From the NCBI GenBank assembly GCA_001598975.1, contig BBXU01000237.1, positions 39,371 to 103,370 of the forward strand: a DNA stretch of 64,000 bases, read 5' to 3'. Below are positions 44,477-58,200 of this stretch, piece after piece; the stretch's first letter is position 1; every line of letters begins with the position of its first letter. Below the pieces are notes generated by a model. That model was not told where the DNA came from, did not search any database, and saw only the letters and a list, made by a program, of their open reading frames with translations. A program made the translations under genes and the position numbers. The DNA comes from Parachlorella kessleri (lineage: Eukaryota > Chlorophyta > Trebouxiophyceae > Chlorellales > Chlorellaceae).

Positions 44477-46230
44477 GTTTCATGGTGTACCCTGCTTGAT
44501 GCGAGCAGGATGTATATGAGACGGGCATTATTCGAACAATAGACATGCTGCATGGTGGCTGGCCCAGGTTGCAGGACCCTAGTGCTAGTCCAATGAGATT
44601 AGTTCCACCCAGGCTTATCATACTAAAATATGTCCCCTTGTCCCTCCTCCCCTGAACCCACATTACACTCCACTGACCCCATCCTGGTTTTCTTCTTTCT
44701 GAAATCCTGACCCCCTGCAACTGTAAATATCCCCATCCCCAGGGTGCTGGTCCAGCCCCTCATCAAATTGCCCACCTTAGTATGGTGCAAGACAGAGACC
44801 TGCAAGGCCTCAGTACGCAAGTTGTCTAGGATGAAGCGTTCAAGGCCGCCAGCTGTAAGCTCCAATCCACCAAATTGGTGTGTGTGAGTCAGACCTGCAG
44901 CCAGCATACTGGTTTTTGGCTCATCAGCAGTGTCCATGCTCCCCCATCAGGTGGCAATATGCCCGCATCACTCGCTGCGACACGGCTGGTCACGCCTTGA
45001 AATCCCAGCCCTGTCGCCCCACTGTTCTGCAAACACTCAGGCAAGCCCCAAAGCACGACTGCATCAAGCCCGTCAGGGCTGTTTATCACTCCTCAGTACG
45101 CATTGCGTGCCACTATTAACAAGCACTGCTCAGGCAAGACACAGAGCATAACTGCATACACTCCTGCCAGCCCCTATCCCCGTACTCCTCTGCGATCGCA
45201 TCACCTGGCCACCCTCGATATATACTTCCTCACCAGTTTCCTAATTTTGGCACGCTACTCTGCTCCGCTGCTGTCTACTCCGCTGCTTACTACATGCAGG
45301 CTGTTGGCTTGCAAGAGCACCAAGGCCTGCAGGTACTGGCAGGCAAAAGGGCGCCCCAGCAGGTCTACGCCACACACACTCCTTGGCGCTTGGTACTTGT
45401 AATCATTGCGGTTGCAGGCTGTTGGAAGGTGCTGAGGTCTCTGCGCTAGCTTACTTGCGCACCTCTCATCAGCCTGAGGGTCTGAGAAGGCATAGCTAAA
45501 AACAGCTGGCTGCTGGCCAGGACGAAAGCGTTGTCTGGGGCCTGGGTGCTGACGCCTGCTGCAGCCCCTTGCAGAGTGCAGGTTTGAGGGAAACAGCACG
45601 AACTGCGTGCAGCACTTTCACCGCTCAGCACACATGGGAAAGGGAGAGTATACCAGCCAGGCAGCAGTCCATCCATAGCACTGGTGCTGGTGCTGAAATG
45701 CTATTGCAGAATGCTATTGCAGCAGAATGCTATTGCAGCACATGGAACCATATGTAACCTCCAGGCCCGCACCTCCTGGGTCGTCCTTCTTATTTGAGTA
45801 AGATCAACCTGCCTCTTAAGCCGTCCACTGCGACATGCCGATCAGTGAAGCCAGGCATCGGCCAGGTGTCTGCAAGCAGGCTGTACGATAATGTAGCTAC
45901 CGGCAGTGGGCCCATATTTTTGCCAACAGATTCGGACAGCGATGGGCCTGCCAAGAGATTCGTCGGCGTCAAACTTGTGCAAGTCCATTCTGTCCCACGT
46001 AAAATGACTTTTCTTTCTTGCAGGCACGATACGCTAAAACCAGGGGCCTTCATGTGGCATTCCAAGCACCTGACTCAGATGAAGTCCATGCTGAGTATCC
46101 AGTCCAATGCTACCCGCCATGTTTAAAACCTCTTTTCCTCAACATAAAGCTTTAGAGAGAGCGTACCTCACCCCAGCCCCGTATGCGGCGTATTCCCGCA
46201 TGACAGGGAATCGAGCATCCACACACCACC
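44477..46230. other. Intergenic region before the CAF-1 gene
   Basis: No convincing exon. An open frame at 45794-46126 lacks a family match and has a non-ATG start. A threefold ATGCTATTGCAG repeat lies at 45698-45740. Two diverged copies of CAGGCAAG...ACTGCAT lie near 45039 and 45131. The promoter of the CAF-1 gene should be at the right end. Confidence 0.45.
45698..45740 (+). repeat. Threefold ATGCTATTGCAG repeat
   Basis: Three tandem copies of ATGCTATTGCAG with spacers of one to four bases (AG-rich). Intergenic, about 490 bases upstream of the CAF-1 start. Confidence 0.85.
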
Positions 46231-49200
46231 ATGTTCAGAGCCATCACCAAAGACTCCGCCAGGGCCCCCAACGCCAACAGCAAGGGCACTCTCAGCGCCC
46301 TGTGGGGCAAGAAGTCGCAGTCCAAGCTGAACGATGGCGCAGCACAGCCAGGGGACAGGGTTTCTGGTGGGGAGGCAGCTCAGGAGGAGAGCATAGAGCC
46401 CGCTACTGCTGCCGTAGCAGCATCAGAACGTACACCTGAGCCAGCCCCAAGGGAAAATAGCCAGGAGCTGCAGATGGAGGAGGCTGCTGAGGCCGCCGTC
46501 GCAGCACCTGCCTTAGGGGATGATCTAGCGGGGGTGGAGCCAGCCAACCAGGATGCACCAGCTAGAGAGGGTGCTGTGGTGCCAGTTGACGGCGAAACTG
46601 CTGAAGAGGACACGAAAGAGCAGGCATCGCAGCAGGTAGCAAAGTCCTGGCGGGCAGGCCCGCTCATTTACACACCTGTGAGGGACGTCGTCGGGCTTGC
46701 TTGGCGCTGACCCACGACCAAGGAGGCTCTTGCCAACACTTCCTTATAGTATCTCCTGGCTAGAGCGGATCTTAAGGACGTCCCTGCTCCCTTGCGCTTA
46801 CTGCCACCTTGCAGTCAGACAAAAAGCAAGCTGCGGCATCTGCCAGCGGCAAGAAGCGTGGCCGTGGGGATGACATCAGCGCTGAGCAGCTGCCCAAGCT
46901 GGAGGCTCTTTTCGCCGCGAGCGACAAGGGGTACCCCAGTGTTGCGGCTCGGCAGGCTTTGGCTGAGGAGCTTGGCGTGGAGGTCGCACTGGTGAGCTTC
47001 ACGGTGTACTTGTCCCAACAGCTGGGTAGTTTTGCAAAAGGCTGACTGCAGTTCAGGCTGACATTGGCGACTACCTTGCTGGATCTGGTAGGCAGATCCA
47101 GGCATCAGTCAGCCTATTACCCTCTACAAGTACTGCTGAGGGCACGAGGCACGCCAAGACAGCCCTGTGGGTGCTTGCCTTCTGCGCTTTGTGCATTACA
47201 ACAATCGCGGGCTCTGGTGGAGGGGGTGTGCAGACTGGTCAGGAGCAAAGCATCGAGCCCTGCTATGAGCTTATGAGGTTTTTACATCATAATGATGGGT
47301 CTGGCGAACATAATGCCGCCTGCCTTCACTGCTGTCTCAGTTGACCAAATGGTTCGAGAAGAAGCGCAAGCGGGTGCGAGGTGAAACAGGCGAGCCAGCC
47401 AAGCGCGGCAGGCCCAAAAAGAATGCAGCAGCTGCTGCTGCTGGTTCTGGGCCAGCCACAGCTAAGGCAGGAGCTGGAAGCAAAAACCCAGCAATTGTTG
47501 CTGCTGCCGCTGCCCCTGCTAACTGTGCTGGTGATGCTGCACCAGCTGAGGAGGCAGCCACAGCAGAGGCGAAGGCAGCAGCCATCAGCGACTCTGGTGA
47601 TGGCAAGCAGCAACTGGAAGCGGAGGAGGAAAGAGAGAAGCAGTCCCCAGCAGAGCCAGTAGCAGCACAGCCCTCCTCTCCTGGTCATGCTGCCATGGAG
47701 GTTGACGCAGGCGCTGTGGGTGCAGGCATGGCAGGGCAGCAGGCAGAGCAGGAGGATATAGTCATGGTGGATCTCACAGCTGAAGGTGCGCCTGGGGCCA
47801 CTTCCACGCCAGCTAATCTAGCAAACCCCAAGCCCAGCCAGCAGGAGCAGGTGACCCCAGTCAATCTTGAGATTGCTGGTGGCACAACAGAAGCAGGGCT
47901 CGCTGCTGGGGGTGCTGCCGCCCAGCCCGCAGCGGCAGCCACCGCAGCTCCACCCGCTGCCCCTGCTGCTGCTGGGGCGGAGGAGGCTGCCGGTGCCGCA
48001 GAGGTGCCCGCTTCCAATGTTGGGATGGCTCCTACCTCTGCAGCTCCCGAGCAGCATGTGCTGTCTGCCGAGGAGAAGCTCAGACTGATGGAGGAGCTCA
48101 GAGAGGAGGTGAGAACTCCATGCTTAGCGTGAAACTCTCCTGAGCTGTGCGTTTCATACTCTACTGAGGGTCAAATGGCCCTTGCTGCTGGCTCTGCCCA
48201 ATCTCTCAACGATGTGTATCTTAACAGGCTACATGCTGCTTACAATATGCCTCACAAGGCCTGGCTGAGTAGTGGTTACAGCAGTTGCTGGGGGCCAGGC
48301 CATTGTCAGCGGGCGAATGTGTGGGGCACACACTCGCTTCATCAGGCATCGGTGCTGGGGCTCTCTTTATGCTCATGACTGCTCCCCGCCAATGAAGCAA
48401 CATAGTGTTTCCATCTGCAGGCGCAGCAGCTGCAGCGCGACGGGCTGGCTGCCCCCCTAAGCTCCATCCCCTCAGGCCTGCCCCATCACGAGCGGCTGCC
48501 CCTCTGTGACAGCAAGGTGTGCTGTGCTATCCTTGCTCAGCGCCTAAGGGCATGGAGGTTTTATACCCTATGTTGCAGCGGTTTCAACACACCTGGAGAA
48601 GGATTCTGCCATATGGGTGCCAGGGATGGAACAACAGGGACACATGCTGTCCGGCAAGTTGAGGGTGCAAGCCTTGAGGGCTTAGGGCAGCCAGCAACCT
48701 GGCTGCCAGCTGCCCTGCTTTCACGCACAACTGTCCGTGCAAACCAAATCTACTGCTCGCCCCCTTGCAGCTAGCCGGCCTTGTGGGGGGGCAGCGCCTG
48801 CCCTTGTCGGCGCTAGTGGCAGCCCTGCTGCCAGTCTTCAGGGCAGCTGAGGGGGCGGGAGCCTCACCTGATGAGGCAACCCTGCGCGTCAAAATCCTAG
48901 ACATCGCCACGCGCAAGGCGGTCGCTCTTAAAGATGGTGAGCATGAGAGCTGTGCTTACCCAGGGCTTGTGCCGGCACTTGCTAGTAAGAAACGTTAAGA
49001 TAGCCAGGGTAGCCACTTAGTGGATCCTGGAATTATTTGCAGGCGTCTTGCTTGCATTGATGGCAGACACTCCACAGCCTTGGCAACACTACTGTCTTCT
49101 CTAACGATGACCAAATGCTTATGATGATATTTATCTCTCGCTGCTGCCCGCACGCTTGCTTTCCTCAGGTGGCAGCTCCCTGCCCGACCGGCTCGAGGAT

Positions 49201-52200
49201 GACACTGCCTCCCACCTGTGGCAGTGGGAGGTGCGCGACAGCAAGCTGCTGCCAAAGGACCAGCGCCCAGCAGCGGTGGCCATCAAGCGGCGCGGCAACA
49301 GGGTGAGCTAGCATATTTGTGGGGTTGTGCTCACTCAGTGGAGGAGAATTAGCCAAGGAGCTTGACGGCTGCAGGTTGAGTAGACTGAGGTCGGGGGATG
49401 TCCCTTTTGGTTGCGGTGCGCCTGCCCAAGTGGAGGGTACTGATTTCCAGACGGCTCGATAAATGTGATGCTTGCTTCATGCAGACTGGGGCTGCAGAGT
49501 ACAAGTCGCAGTCGCTAGCTTGAGCAGGTCTTGGCTTTGCAATCAACCTTCGAAAGAGCTTGCGTGGGTCAGCTGGTGCCACACTTACTGAGAAGTACTA
49601 GCAGCCTCCATGGCAGCGCAGCACGGTGCCCCATCAGTCGCCCTACGCTATGCCATGCCTTCCCAGGTGCATGAGCGCCTCGCTGCGGTGGGCAACGCCC
49701 TGAAGCACCTGGAGACCCACAAGGACGGCCCGGCAGCGCCCAAGCTCAACCGGGCCTTGGAGGGCCTGCGCAAAGCCAAGGTGAGGCTGCTGCCACTGCA
49801 AGCCCTGTAGGGTAAGTCCTGTCAACGCTCCAGTTCGGCTTGGAAATGCGGTTGGCAACACACAGGGCATGGCAAGCGGAAGGAAATAGCCTTAGCCTCG
49901 CCATAAGGGCAGAGATTTCAAGGAGGTCTTGCACGCGTGTGATGGCGATCCCTCGGTGCCCTGCCGGTTTGCCACTGCATTACAACGTGTCAACTTCACT
50001 CTTGCGTTCGGTTCAACCCACAATTGATTGAAGTAGCTTCCCCACTTCCTGGCAGACCCTGGAGCAGCTCGCTCGGGAGCAGGAGGAAGAGTCCACAGGC
50101 AAGGGCAATGGCAAGAAAGCGGCGGCGGGGCCCAGCGCTGCCAAGCCCAAGGTGAGGCAGGCTAGACACCTGGCAGGGCTTAAGGGGGTAGGAACGCAGC
50201 GCTGTCAGACACAGTAGTCTTGCTCGCCTCCCCTGCCTTGCCGTTTGTACAGCCTTGGCGCAACTTGGCGGCTGCACAACTGGCTACCTCTGTGGTTAGC
50301 AATCTCAATGCTCACTTTGCCTCCGTGCCGCTCAATTCTCTGCAGCTAACTGAAGAGGAAAAGGCACGGCTTCAGGCAGAAAAGGAGGCGGAGAAGGAGC
50401 GGCTTCGAGCTGAGAAGGATGCTGAAAAGGAGCGGGCCAAAGCCGAGAAGGAGGCGGAGAAAGACAAGGCCAAGGTGGGTGGTGAAGCAGTGTAATAAGC
50501 TGAGGATGGCCTATAATATTATGGTTGGAGGTTCATTTTTGGGCCTAGGTGGGTGAGGCCAAGTGGTGTAGCAGCGCAAGTTGATGAGAACGATCCTTAG
50601 TAAGGCGCGCTCAATGCTGCCCGCCGGCCTTCGCTTGGTGTGGAGTTGAGTAAGAGTTGCAGGGGACATGCCCATGGGGAGATGCTGGTCCGCATGGGCC
50701 CTGCAACCCCTCGCACCTTACAAGAGTCGCGCACTGGTTGCAGCTAGGTGTGGGAGGGAGGACATGGTAGCCAACCGGTCAGGGCTGAGTGCAAGTCAGT
50801 GTCTGTCTGTAGGCTGAGAAGGAGGCTGAGAAGGAGCAGAAGAAAGCCGAGAAGGAGGCAGAGAGGGAGAGGAAGAAGCATGAGTCGGAGCTGAAGAAGA
50901 CTGGGTTCAGGGACGAGAGATCCCTTGCAAAGACCCAGACTTTCTTCGCTGTGAGTGATGCTTACTGCATGTTGCACGGCAATAGCTGGAAACGAATGGA
51001 TCTTTGGTGCATCAGATGTTGCTTTTGCAGCCCTTGTTCATTTATAAGGTACAGAGTATGTGAGTTAGTGTTTTTGCGTTTTTGCCTTTCCCTTACCAAC
51101 TTCTGACCTGTGCGTGACGGCAAGGTGGTGAGTGGGAGCTCATCTCATCCTTCCCGTCTTTCCCATTTCTTCCAATGCCTGCATCTTGAAACCCACGCCT
51201 CTCCCTCTGCATCACAGAGCTTCCTCAAGAAGACCCCCAACCCCACGCCCCCAGCCAGCACCCCCAGCGCCGCGGCAGCAGGCACAGCAGCGGCAGCTGC
51301 CAGCCCCTGCTGCAGCCCAGAGCGCCAGGACAGCCCCGGGGCCTCGCAGGCGGGCCGTGCGCAGCGCACAGCAGGCACAGCGGGCGCCACACCCGCTACT
51401 ACTGCGCGCGGGGGACTTAAGACAGGCGGTGCCACGACTGTGAAGAAGAGGGAGAGGTCGTTCTGGGAGAGGCATCCGCCCAACGATGAGCTGCAGTGAG
51501 TTTGACACTTTTGGGCTCCTTGCTGGGCACCGATGCTCGGGCAGTGTGCAGTGTGTCCGTTTACATTGTGGAGGCAACCTGCTACCTTTGATGCTGCTGC
51601 CAGGAGGTATGCGAGCATGCTGCCCTGGGGCTTGCTCTGACACTCATCTTGGTTGGGTTAGAACGCGCATGCCTCTGGACATGGGCAGTTCCCTGGGAAG
51701 CTGAGGGGAAGCTTAGTGCGGCTACCAAATTTTGCTTGCAGGGCCAATGTGATTATGCAGCCCAATGTCACAAACTCAATGGATGCCGCCCTAGAAGCAG
51801 CAGCTGCCCCTCCAGCGGCAGGTGCCGGCAATGGCTCACCCTTAGAGGAGCAGTTGGTGTCGAACTGGCGGCTGTGGATGGCGCAGGGCAAGCAGTCTCG
51901 CTTGGAGGCCCGGCAAAACAAAGTCCTCGGTAAGCACGACATAGGCTTGGTGAGGGCTGGGACTGTAAGGTGCACTTGTGCTGGGCTAGTGGGTTCTCAA
52001 TGAAAATCCTGTGTATGGGAGGTGATGTTTTTTTGAGGGGTGGAGGGCGGAGCTCGTCGCTGCTTCGTCTCCCTGGGTAGACACCCACACATCACATGGT
52101 CCTGACACCTTAGTATAGCTAGCTGGCCCCTGGGTTACTGAGCGTGCAAAGCTTTATGTCCCCAGCCTTCGTCTGCACCCCGACCATGCAGGCCTCAACT

Positions 52201-55200
52201 TCACCTTACCTTTTTCCAATTTTGGACTGGTTTTGTGGGCCAGCACAATCGCATCCCAACACGCATGGCATGCTGTTGATGTGGGAGCGACTTAATCAAC
52301 TGATGGGTTGATGGATTTGTTGTGCAGGCCTGCCCGCGCCCTGGAAGCGTGTGGTCAATGCCCGGGAGGTGGCCCAGCAGCGCCTGCAGGAGCTGCTTGA
52401 CACCTACCAAAGACCCCTCTCCGAGGTCAATAAAAATGTCCGGCTTGCTCTTTTTATCCCTTTTTGTCTCAGACGATGACGCCCTTGGGTTGCCTGAGCT
52501 GGCCTCGCCAAGCCGGAGAGTTGAAATAGGTGGTGGATTTCTTTCTCCTCAGCCTTGCTCTGCCAGGTGCACGTAAACACCTCAAGCTGGGTGTCCGGCT
52601 CGGAACCCTTACGGCCGCTTGGAGCCCTTATGGCTGCTGCAGGTGGTGTGTGTGCGCCGCCAGCTGCTCCTGTTCAACGGCAACCTTGACGGCAAGCGCC
52701 CCGCCCACTACGGGGTGCGCTACTTCTGCAGCAAGGTCCGTGGTCGGGGGTCCCTGAACAGCAGCCTCGCTGGGCGAACTGTGCCTCAGGCTCGTGCAGC
52801 ACTTGTTTCGCTGAGGTGAGCCCCCAGCTGGTTGGGCAGGCGTGGGCTTGTCCCCTCCTTGTGGACATCATCCTTTGTAAGGGCCAACCTGCCTTGCGAC
52901 ATGGAGCAACCCCCGCGTGTGCCCATGCGGCGCAATCTGTTTATATGTACCAGTCACAGTATCAGCCCCGCTCCACAATAGCGCTCATATCTGTTCCCCT
53001 CTTTCCCCCCCTCGACCCCACAGGGGCCCCTGGTGCGCGTGCGCCCGCGCAACTTCCTGGCGCGGTACAGCCTGCCGGGCAGCTACCTGTCCCGCCACGG
53101 CCTGGATGACTTGAACTACGAGGAGGAGAGCGACCTTGAGTGGGAGGTGGAGCCGGAGGGTGGGTACTTCTTATGTTTAACGTTTCCCCCTATGCTTGAG
53201 GGGGGGAAGGAGCCGGAGGGTGGGTTAGAAAGGCGTTTTGTGTTCATGGGAAGGGGTCCAGCGCTGCCACACACTCACTGGTGGGCCGTATACCCTAGGC
53301 ATCTCCGATCACGTTTGACGACAGTGAGAGGAGTGGGCTTCACACCCTTAAGGGCTTGTGAGGGCAGACGTGCCCAGCTCTGACTCCTCCTCTTCCTATC
53401 AAGCAAAGGAGCCGTGCCACAATGGTATCCTTCTCATTCCTCCGCACTGCCATTCATGCTCTTGCTTCAGGCGAGGGCCTGGAGGAGGACGAGAAGGAGT
53501 CGGAGGTGCCTGACGATGTCTCTGAAGGGGGCCAGGACTCTTTTGTGGTTGAGACCGGGTACTTGTCGGAGGATGAGGGCATCCAGTCAGACCTGCTGGA
53601 TGACACGGAGGCTGACTCAGGGGGTGAGTCATGGAGTTGAACAAGGACACATGATGCACCGCACTAGCCAAGGTTGGCTCCAGCGTGCTGGAGAAGTAGG
53701 CACCATTGAGGTGGTGGTGGGTTTGGGATGGCGATGTTCCCTCCCGAGCAGAACATGCCACCTCGGTACGACAGTCTGGTACACAGGAGCACAGGTGGTC
53801 TCCAAATCACATGACGTGCATGCTGCTGCTTGGAGCATCTGCAGAGGCTGCCCTGGGTGCCCACGCGCCGGGGGCACTGGCAGCGGACTACCAAGAAAGG
53901 GAGGCCAAGCGCCGGCGCCTGGAGATTCAACTGGAGCGCCTGCGCCGCTGCAAGGACCCTCGGCCCTACATAATCTCCCGCCTGCGCCAGCCCGACACGC
54001 CGGAGGGCCAGCCGCCCCCCTTTGTGGCAGGTGGGAAGCCGCGACCTGGGTGCAGGACTAGAGAATAGGGCTGGCTGCTCTGTTTCTGTGTTATGTGCAG
54101 AGCGAGAACATGAAAGAGGCGTGCCCTGTTCCCAGCACACTAACACAACTTGTTTGATGGGACTTCGCCTAGAAATGTGCTGCCATCCCTGGCAGGTCAT
54201 TAGTGCCCCGAGGAGCTTGCAAATCCGGCAGAGTTGCCTCCACATGCCCTCATACACCCAACGCTTAGGACTAGATGTCCCGACCGGAGTCCCTGCCCTG
54301 TACCTGGCAGGTGATGTGTCCCTGCTGGAGGGACTTGCAATGGAGGTGCTGGTGCCGGGGGGCTGCATCACCATGCCGCCTGACCCGGCAGCAGAGGCGG
54401 CAGCTGCAGCTGGCCCCGCTGCGGGACCGGCGCCAGGACTGGGGGACACGCCAGCAGGTTGGTGGGCACCGTTTTTCCTTGGAGAGGGGGGAGGGGGTTT
54501 TGGGACAGGGAAGCAGGCACACATAGGAATGCCGATGTTGGAGGATGCTAGGAAGTGATTAAGGTGCATGCAGCACGTGGGGAGGAGGGTGATTTCTATC
54601 TTAGTGCTTGGGACTGGGTTCAAGGAAAGGATGGGGAGCCTTCACATGGTGACCACCCTCTTTGCTAGGCGTGTATCGTTTCTTCTCTGCCCTGCAGCCA
54701 AGGTGGCTAAGACCAGCAAAGCCGAGGCAGCCACGGCTCCCAAGAGTGGCGGCGGCGGCGCCACCACCGGGGGCAAGCTGGAGCGGCCAGAGGAGCTGCT
54801 GCCGGAGCTGGTTGGCTACCTGCACACAGAGCCCAAGCTGTCCAAGGCAAAGGTGGGCTACGCGTCTCCTTTGAATGGCTGGGACTGCCCATCACTGTGC
54901 TGCCCAAGCTAGTTGGCTACTTGCACACAGAGCCCAAGCTGTCCAGGGCAAAGGTGGGCTGGTCTCTCCTCTGTGTGTTATCACTCGAGTTCTGGAGTCG
55001 ATAGGCTTCCCTTGCAACAGAGCCCCAGCTGTCCAAGGCAAATGCGGGCTGGTCTTTCCTCTGCGTGCGCATCGGCAATCCCCATGGTGCTTGAGCCGGT
55101 AGGCTTTCCTTGCATGACAGACTTCAAACTCTCAATGGCTGAGGTGCGCAGGAAGGCAGTGGTATTGCAGCCTTGTGTAACAGGCGTCTGCCAGGCAGGG

Positions 55201-58200
55201 TGCAGGCTGTAACGATAAGTAGAGCTGGTAGGGTGACCTCCAGGCAGTTCCCAAACTGGCTAAGAACAGGCGGGACCCTCGGCCTGCACAGTTGACAGCA
55301 GCAAGCCACATGCTCTGAGCAGTTCTATAACATGAGATGCCGTGAGATTTTCTTGCAGGTGGTGGAGAAGCTGCTGGAGGCCCACAAGGAGCGACGAATA
55401 GTCAAGAAGTGGGTCTCGGTAAGTCCACCAGCCTGCGGGTCTCTCTTTCTTACTGGGCATGGAATAGTGAGGGTACGGCGCAGGCTTAAAAGTGCCCCAG
55501 CGGTTACGAACGCAGCCCACAGCGTGCGGTGTCTGATGCTGTGCAACAAGCTCCAAGCCTTACCCTCTGTCTTGAAAGGCGTACTGCGCCCGTCAAATGA
55601 AGAAACCAAGGGCCCCCCATGCCCTTCCTGACACGTGCATTTCCATCTCATATGCCCTGTGCAGGACAAGATCAAGGAGCTTGCAGACTGGAAAGGCTCA
55701 CAGTGGGTGCTGAGGCCCCAGGCACTAGAAATGCTCGCGGAGGCGCCCCCGGCGCCTGCTGCTGTACCACCTGGCGGTCCCGCTGCGCCTGCTGTGCCAG
55801 CTGGCGAGGTCCCGCTGTGTGACGTGGGCATGGCAGACGCCGTGGCTGCTTGCCCTGAGGGCGGTGAAGATGCAGCAGCCTCGGCGCCGGCGCCGCCTGC
55901 TGCTGCTGCAGCGCGCGCAGCGGCTGGGGCAGATACTGCAGCGGCAGCCGCGGCGTCTGCGGCACAGATCACTCCAGTCACGGCAGTGTCCAGGGCAACT
56001 GCTGGCCCCCTGGACAGGTTTCTCACTAAGAAGGTGAGCCGCTGCTGCTGAGCTGGCCGGGCCCTTCCCAACTCCCATCCGGCATGCTTTGCAAGAAGTG
56101 CAGGGCAAAGGGTGGTACTTGCCTGGGCACGGCCTCACCAGCATTTCCACAGCCGGCCTGGGCACAAGGAGGAGTGTTGGTGTGCATCACCTTACGCTGT
56201 GATACTTATAAGTATCCAGCGATCCAGCTTTGCTAATGCGCTTCCTTGCACAGTACACATGCGCCCGCAATTTTGTCTGGCCCCTGGGGGCCGCTTTTGT
56301 CTCTTCCAGACGCATCTGTGTGCATGACCATTGTTGCGTCTGCGGAAACCACATCGTACAAGGAGTCCTGCCTCCATGACTTTGCAGGGTCCCAAGACGC
56401 CCCTGCCGCCCTCGGCCCTGAAACCCCAGCAGCCGCCCTCTGTCAAAGCCCCCAACCGGCTGGCAACGTCCATGGCAGGGCCAGGGAGTGCGGCTCCCTT
56501 GGGCAAGGCAGGCAGGCCGCTGCCAACCCTGACCGTTCCAGATGAGGTAAGCAAGCATCCCCAGCGCGTGGGCCCAAGACTAAGGCTTCACCTGCACACT
56601 GCACTTTCAAGCGGATCGCCGCCGCGAGCGGCTAGGGGAGTTCCCCACTGGGTATTGATGGCCGCCATAGGCCCTGACCCTGGTCGGGGTACTTCAAAAT
56701 GGCAGTGTCAACTCCTTCTAGAGGCTTCAAGCGCCCTCGCTGTCTAACATTTCTCACATGGGGACTGTCATTTCACACATGGGGACTGCAATTGGCTGGT
56801 TCCTTTCATGCTGAACAGGACGTGCAGGGAATCAATAAGCCTTCCAAGTGCCCCCTCCGCCTGCCTGCAGGTATCCGGCACCGCTGACCACTTCTGGCTG
56901 TCCCTGCAGCAGCACATAGAAGGCGCCGAAGGCGCCTGCGCCTCCCAGCAGGCTCAGCACGCCCCTCAAGGAGCTGGGGAGAGCGCCAGCTGGCAGTTTG
57001 AGGCGGCATTTGCACCTGACCTGCTGGCCAAGCTTGCTGGCGCCATGCCTGCCTTTGTCATGTCAGGTGCGCACTGGAGGTTGCCCTGAAATTGTGTGGA
57101 ATGGAAAGGGGCGTTGGTATTTCATGCTCGGAGGAGGCAGCGCCCTTGTTGCAAGGAGGGCCCAACTGACTTGACTTGTGACACCTTGCATAGTCGTCTT
57201 TGGCAATATAGGGGTGTTGCGCAGACAACTGATGTACTGGGGCAACTTCCATTCAAGCCCAGTGCGAGCCATCTTGGCTAGTCAGCCAGTGTAGGCATTG
57301 CCGTCTGCATCTGAGGCGCCGGAGCCCACCTGAACCCTGCTCTTGACCTCAAGCACGAACCCAGACTGTTCACCCCTGACTGGCTGCAGCTCTGGTGACT
57401 GGGCTTGCTAGTAGCAGCATCACCCCCTCGCTGCGAGCATGCTACGCACGCTGCCTCGCTCACGCTGCGGCCACCTTGTCCCAGCGGGCAGCAGGCACAG
57501 CGTGCGGGCTAAGGGAAGAGGAGCACACCACCATCTCTCAACAGGTGAGCCCTAAAGGGGCGGCACGCTTTCGGTTTGATAATATTTATGCGTCTGCTCT
57601 TAATCTTTTGCTGAGATTCTGTTGGGTGGGTGGTGAGTTGTGTAAGTGTTGGGGCTGAGGCTTCATCTTGTGCATAAGCAAGCCGCCAAGAGGCACCGGC
57701 GCATCCATCCTGACAGTTGCCTGTAAGTACTGGCCTTTGCTTGATCTACATGAGGTCTCCCTCCTGCATTATGGCCACGACCTCCCGTGCCCTGGAAGCT
57801 AAAAACAGTGCAGACGCGTCTTGGGTCGCTTGCTCTGACACACCTGCCAACATTTCTGCAGGTGTGGGCAACCTCTAGCACATGCCCCGTCCCCGCATCC
57901 CTACAAGAGCTATGCCACGAGCCCTTGCTGGTGCCAGCGCTGCGGGCCTGCTTGGAGGCCTTGGCAACCCAGGCACAGGCTGTAGACCGAGGTGTGAGGC
58001 CCCATCAGCAGCGGGAGCAGCAGCAGGGGGCGGCGGAGCGGGCTGCAGCCCGGGCGGCGTTGGAGGTTGCGGCACTGCTTCTGGCGGAGGACGGTTTGAG
58101 GCAAGCACTTGTAGAAGCTGGGGGAGGGGGCAGCAGTGGAGCATTGGTGAGCTTGAGGAAGGCAGCAACGGTCGTTGTAAGCCTCCCTGTGTGGGGCCCT

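Noticed and set aside
41020..44600. GRF pair as a mobile element
   Set aside because: No terminal repeats, target duplication or transposase were seen; inverted gene duplication explains it.
45794..46126. Open frame of 110 codons just before the CAF-1 gene
   Set aside because: Non-ATG start, no family match and no exon signals tying it to a gene; it probably lies in the promoter region.
57679..57721. Possible extra CAF-1 exon (QAAKRHRRIHPDSCL) between exons 24 and 25
   Set aside because: The borders look plausible, but its inclusion would break the phase of the last exon; joining exon 24 directly to 57862 keeps it.
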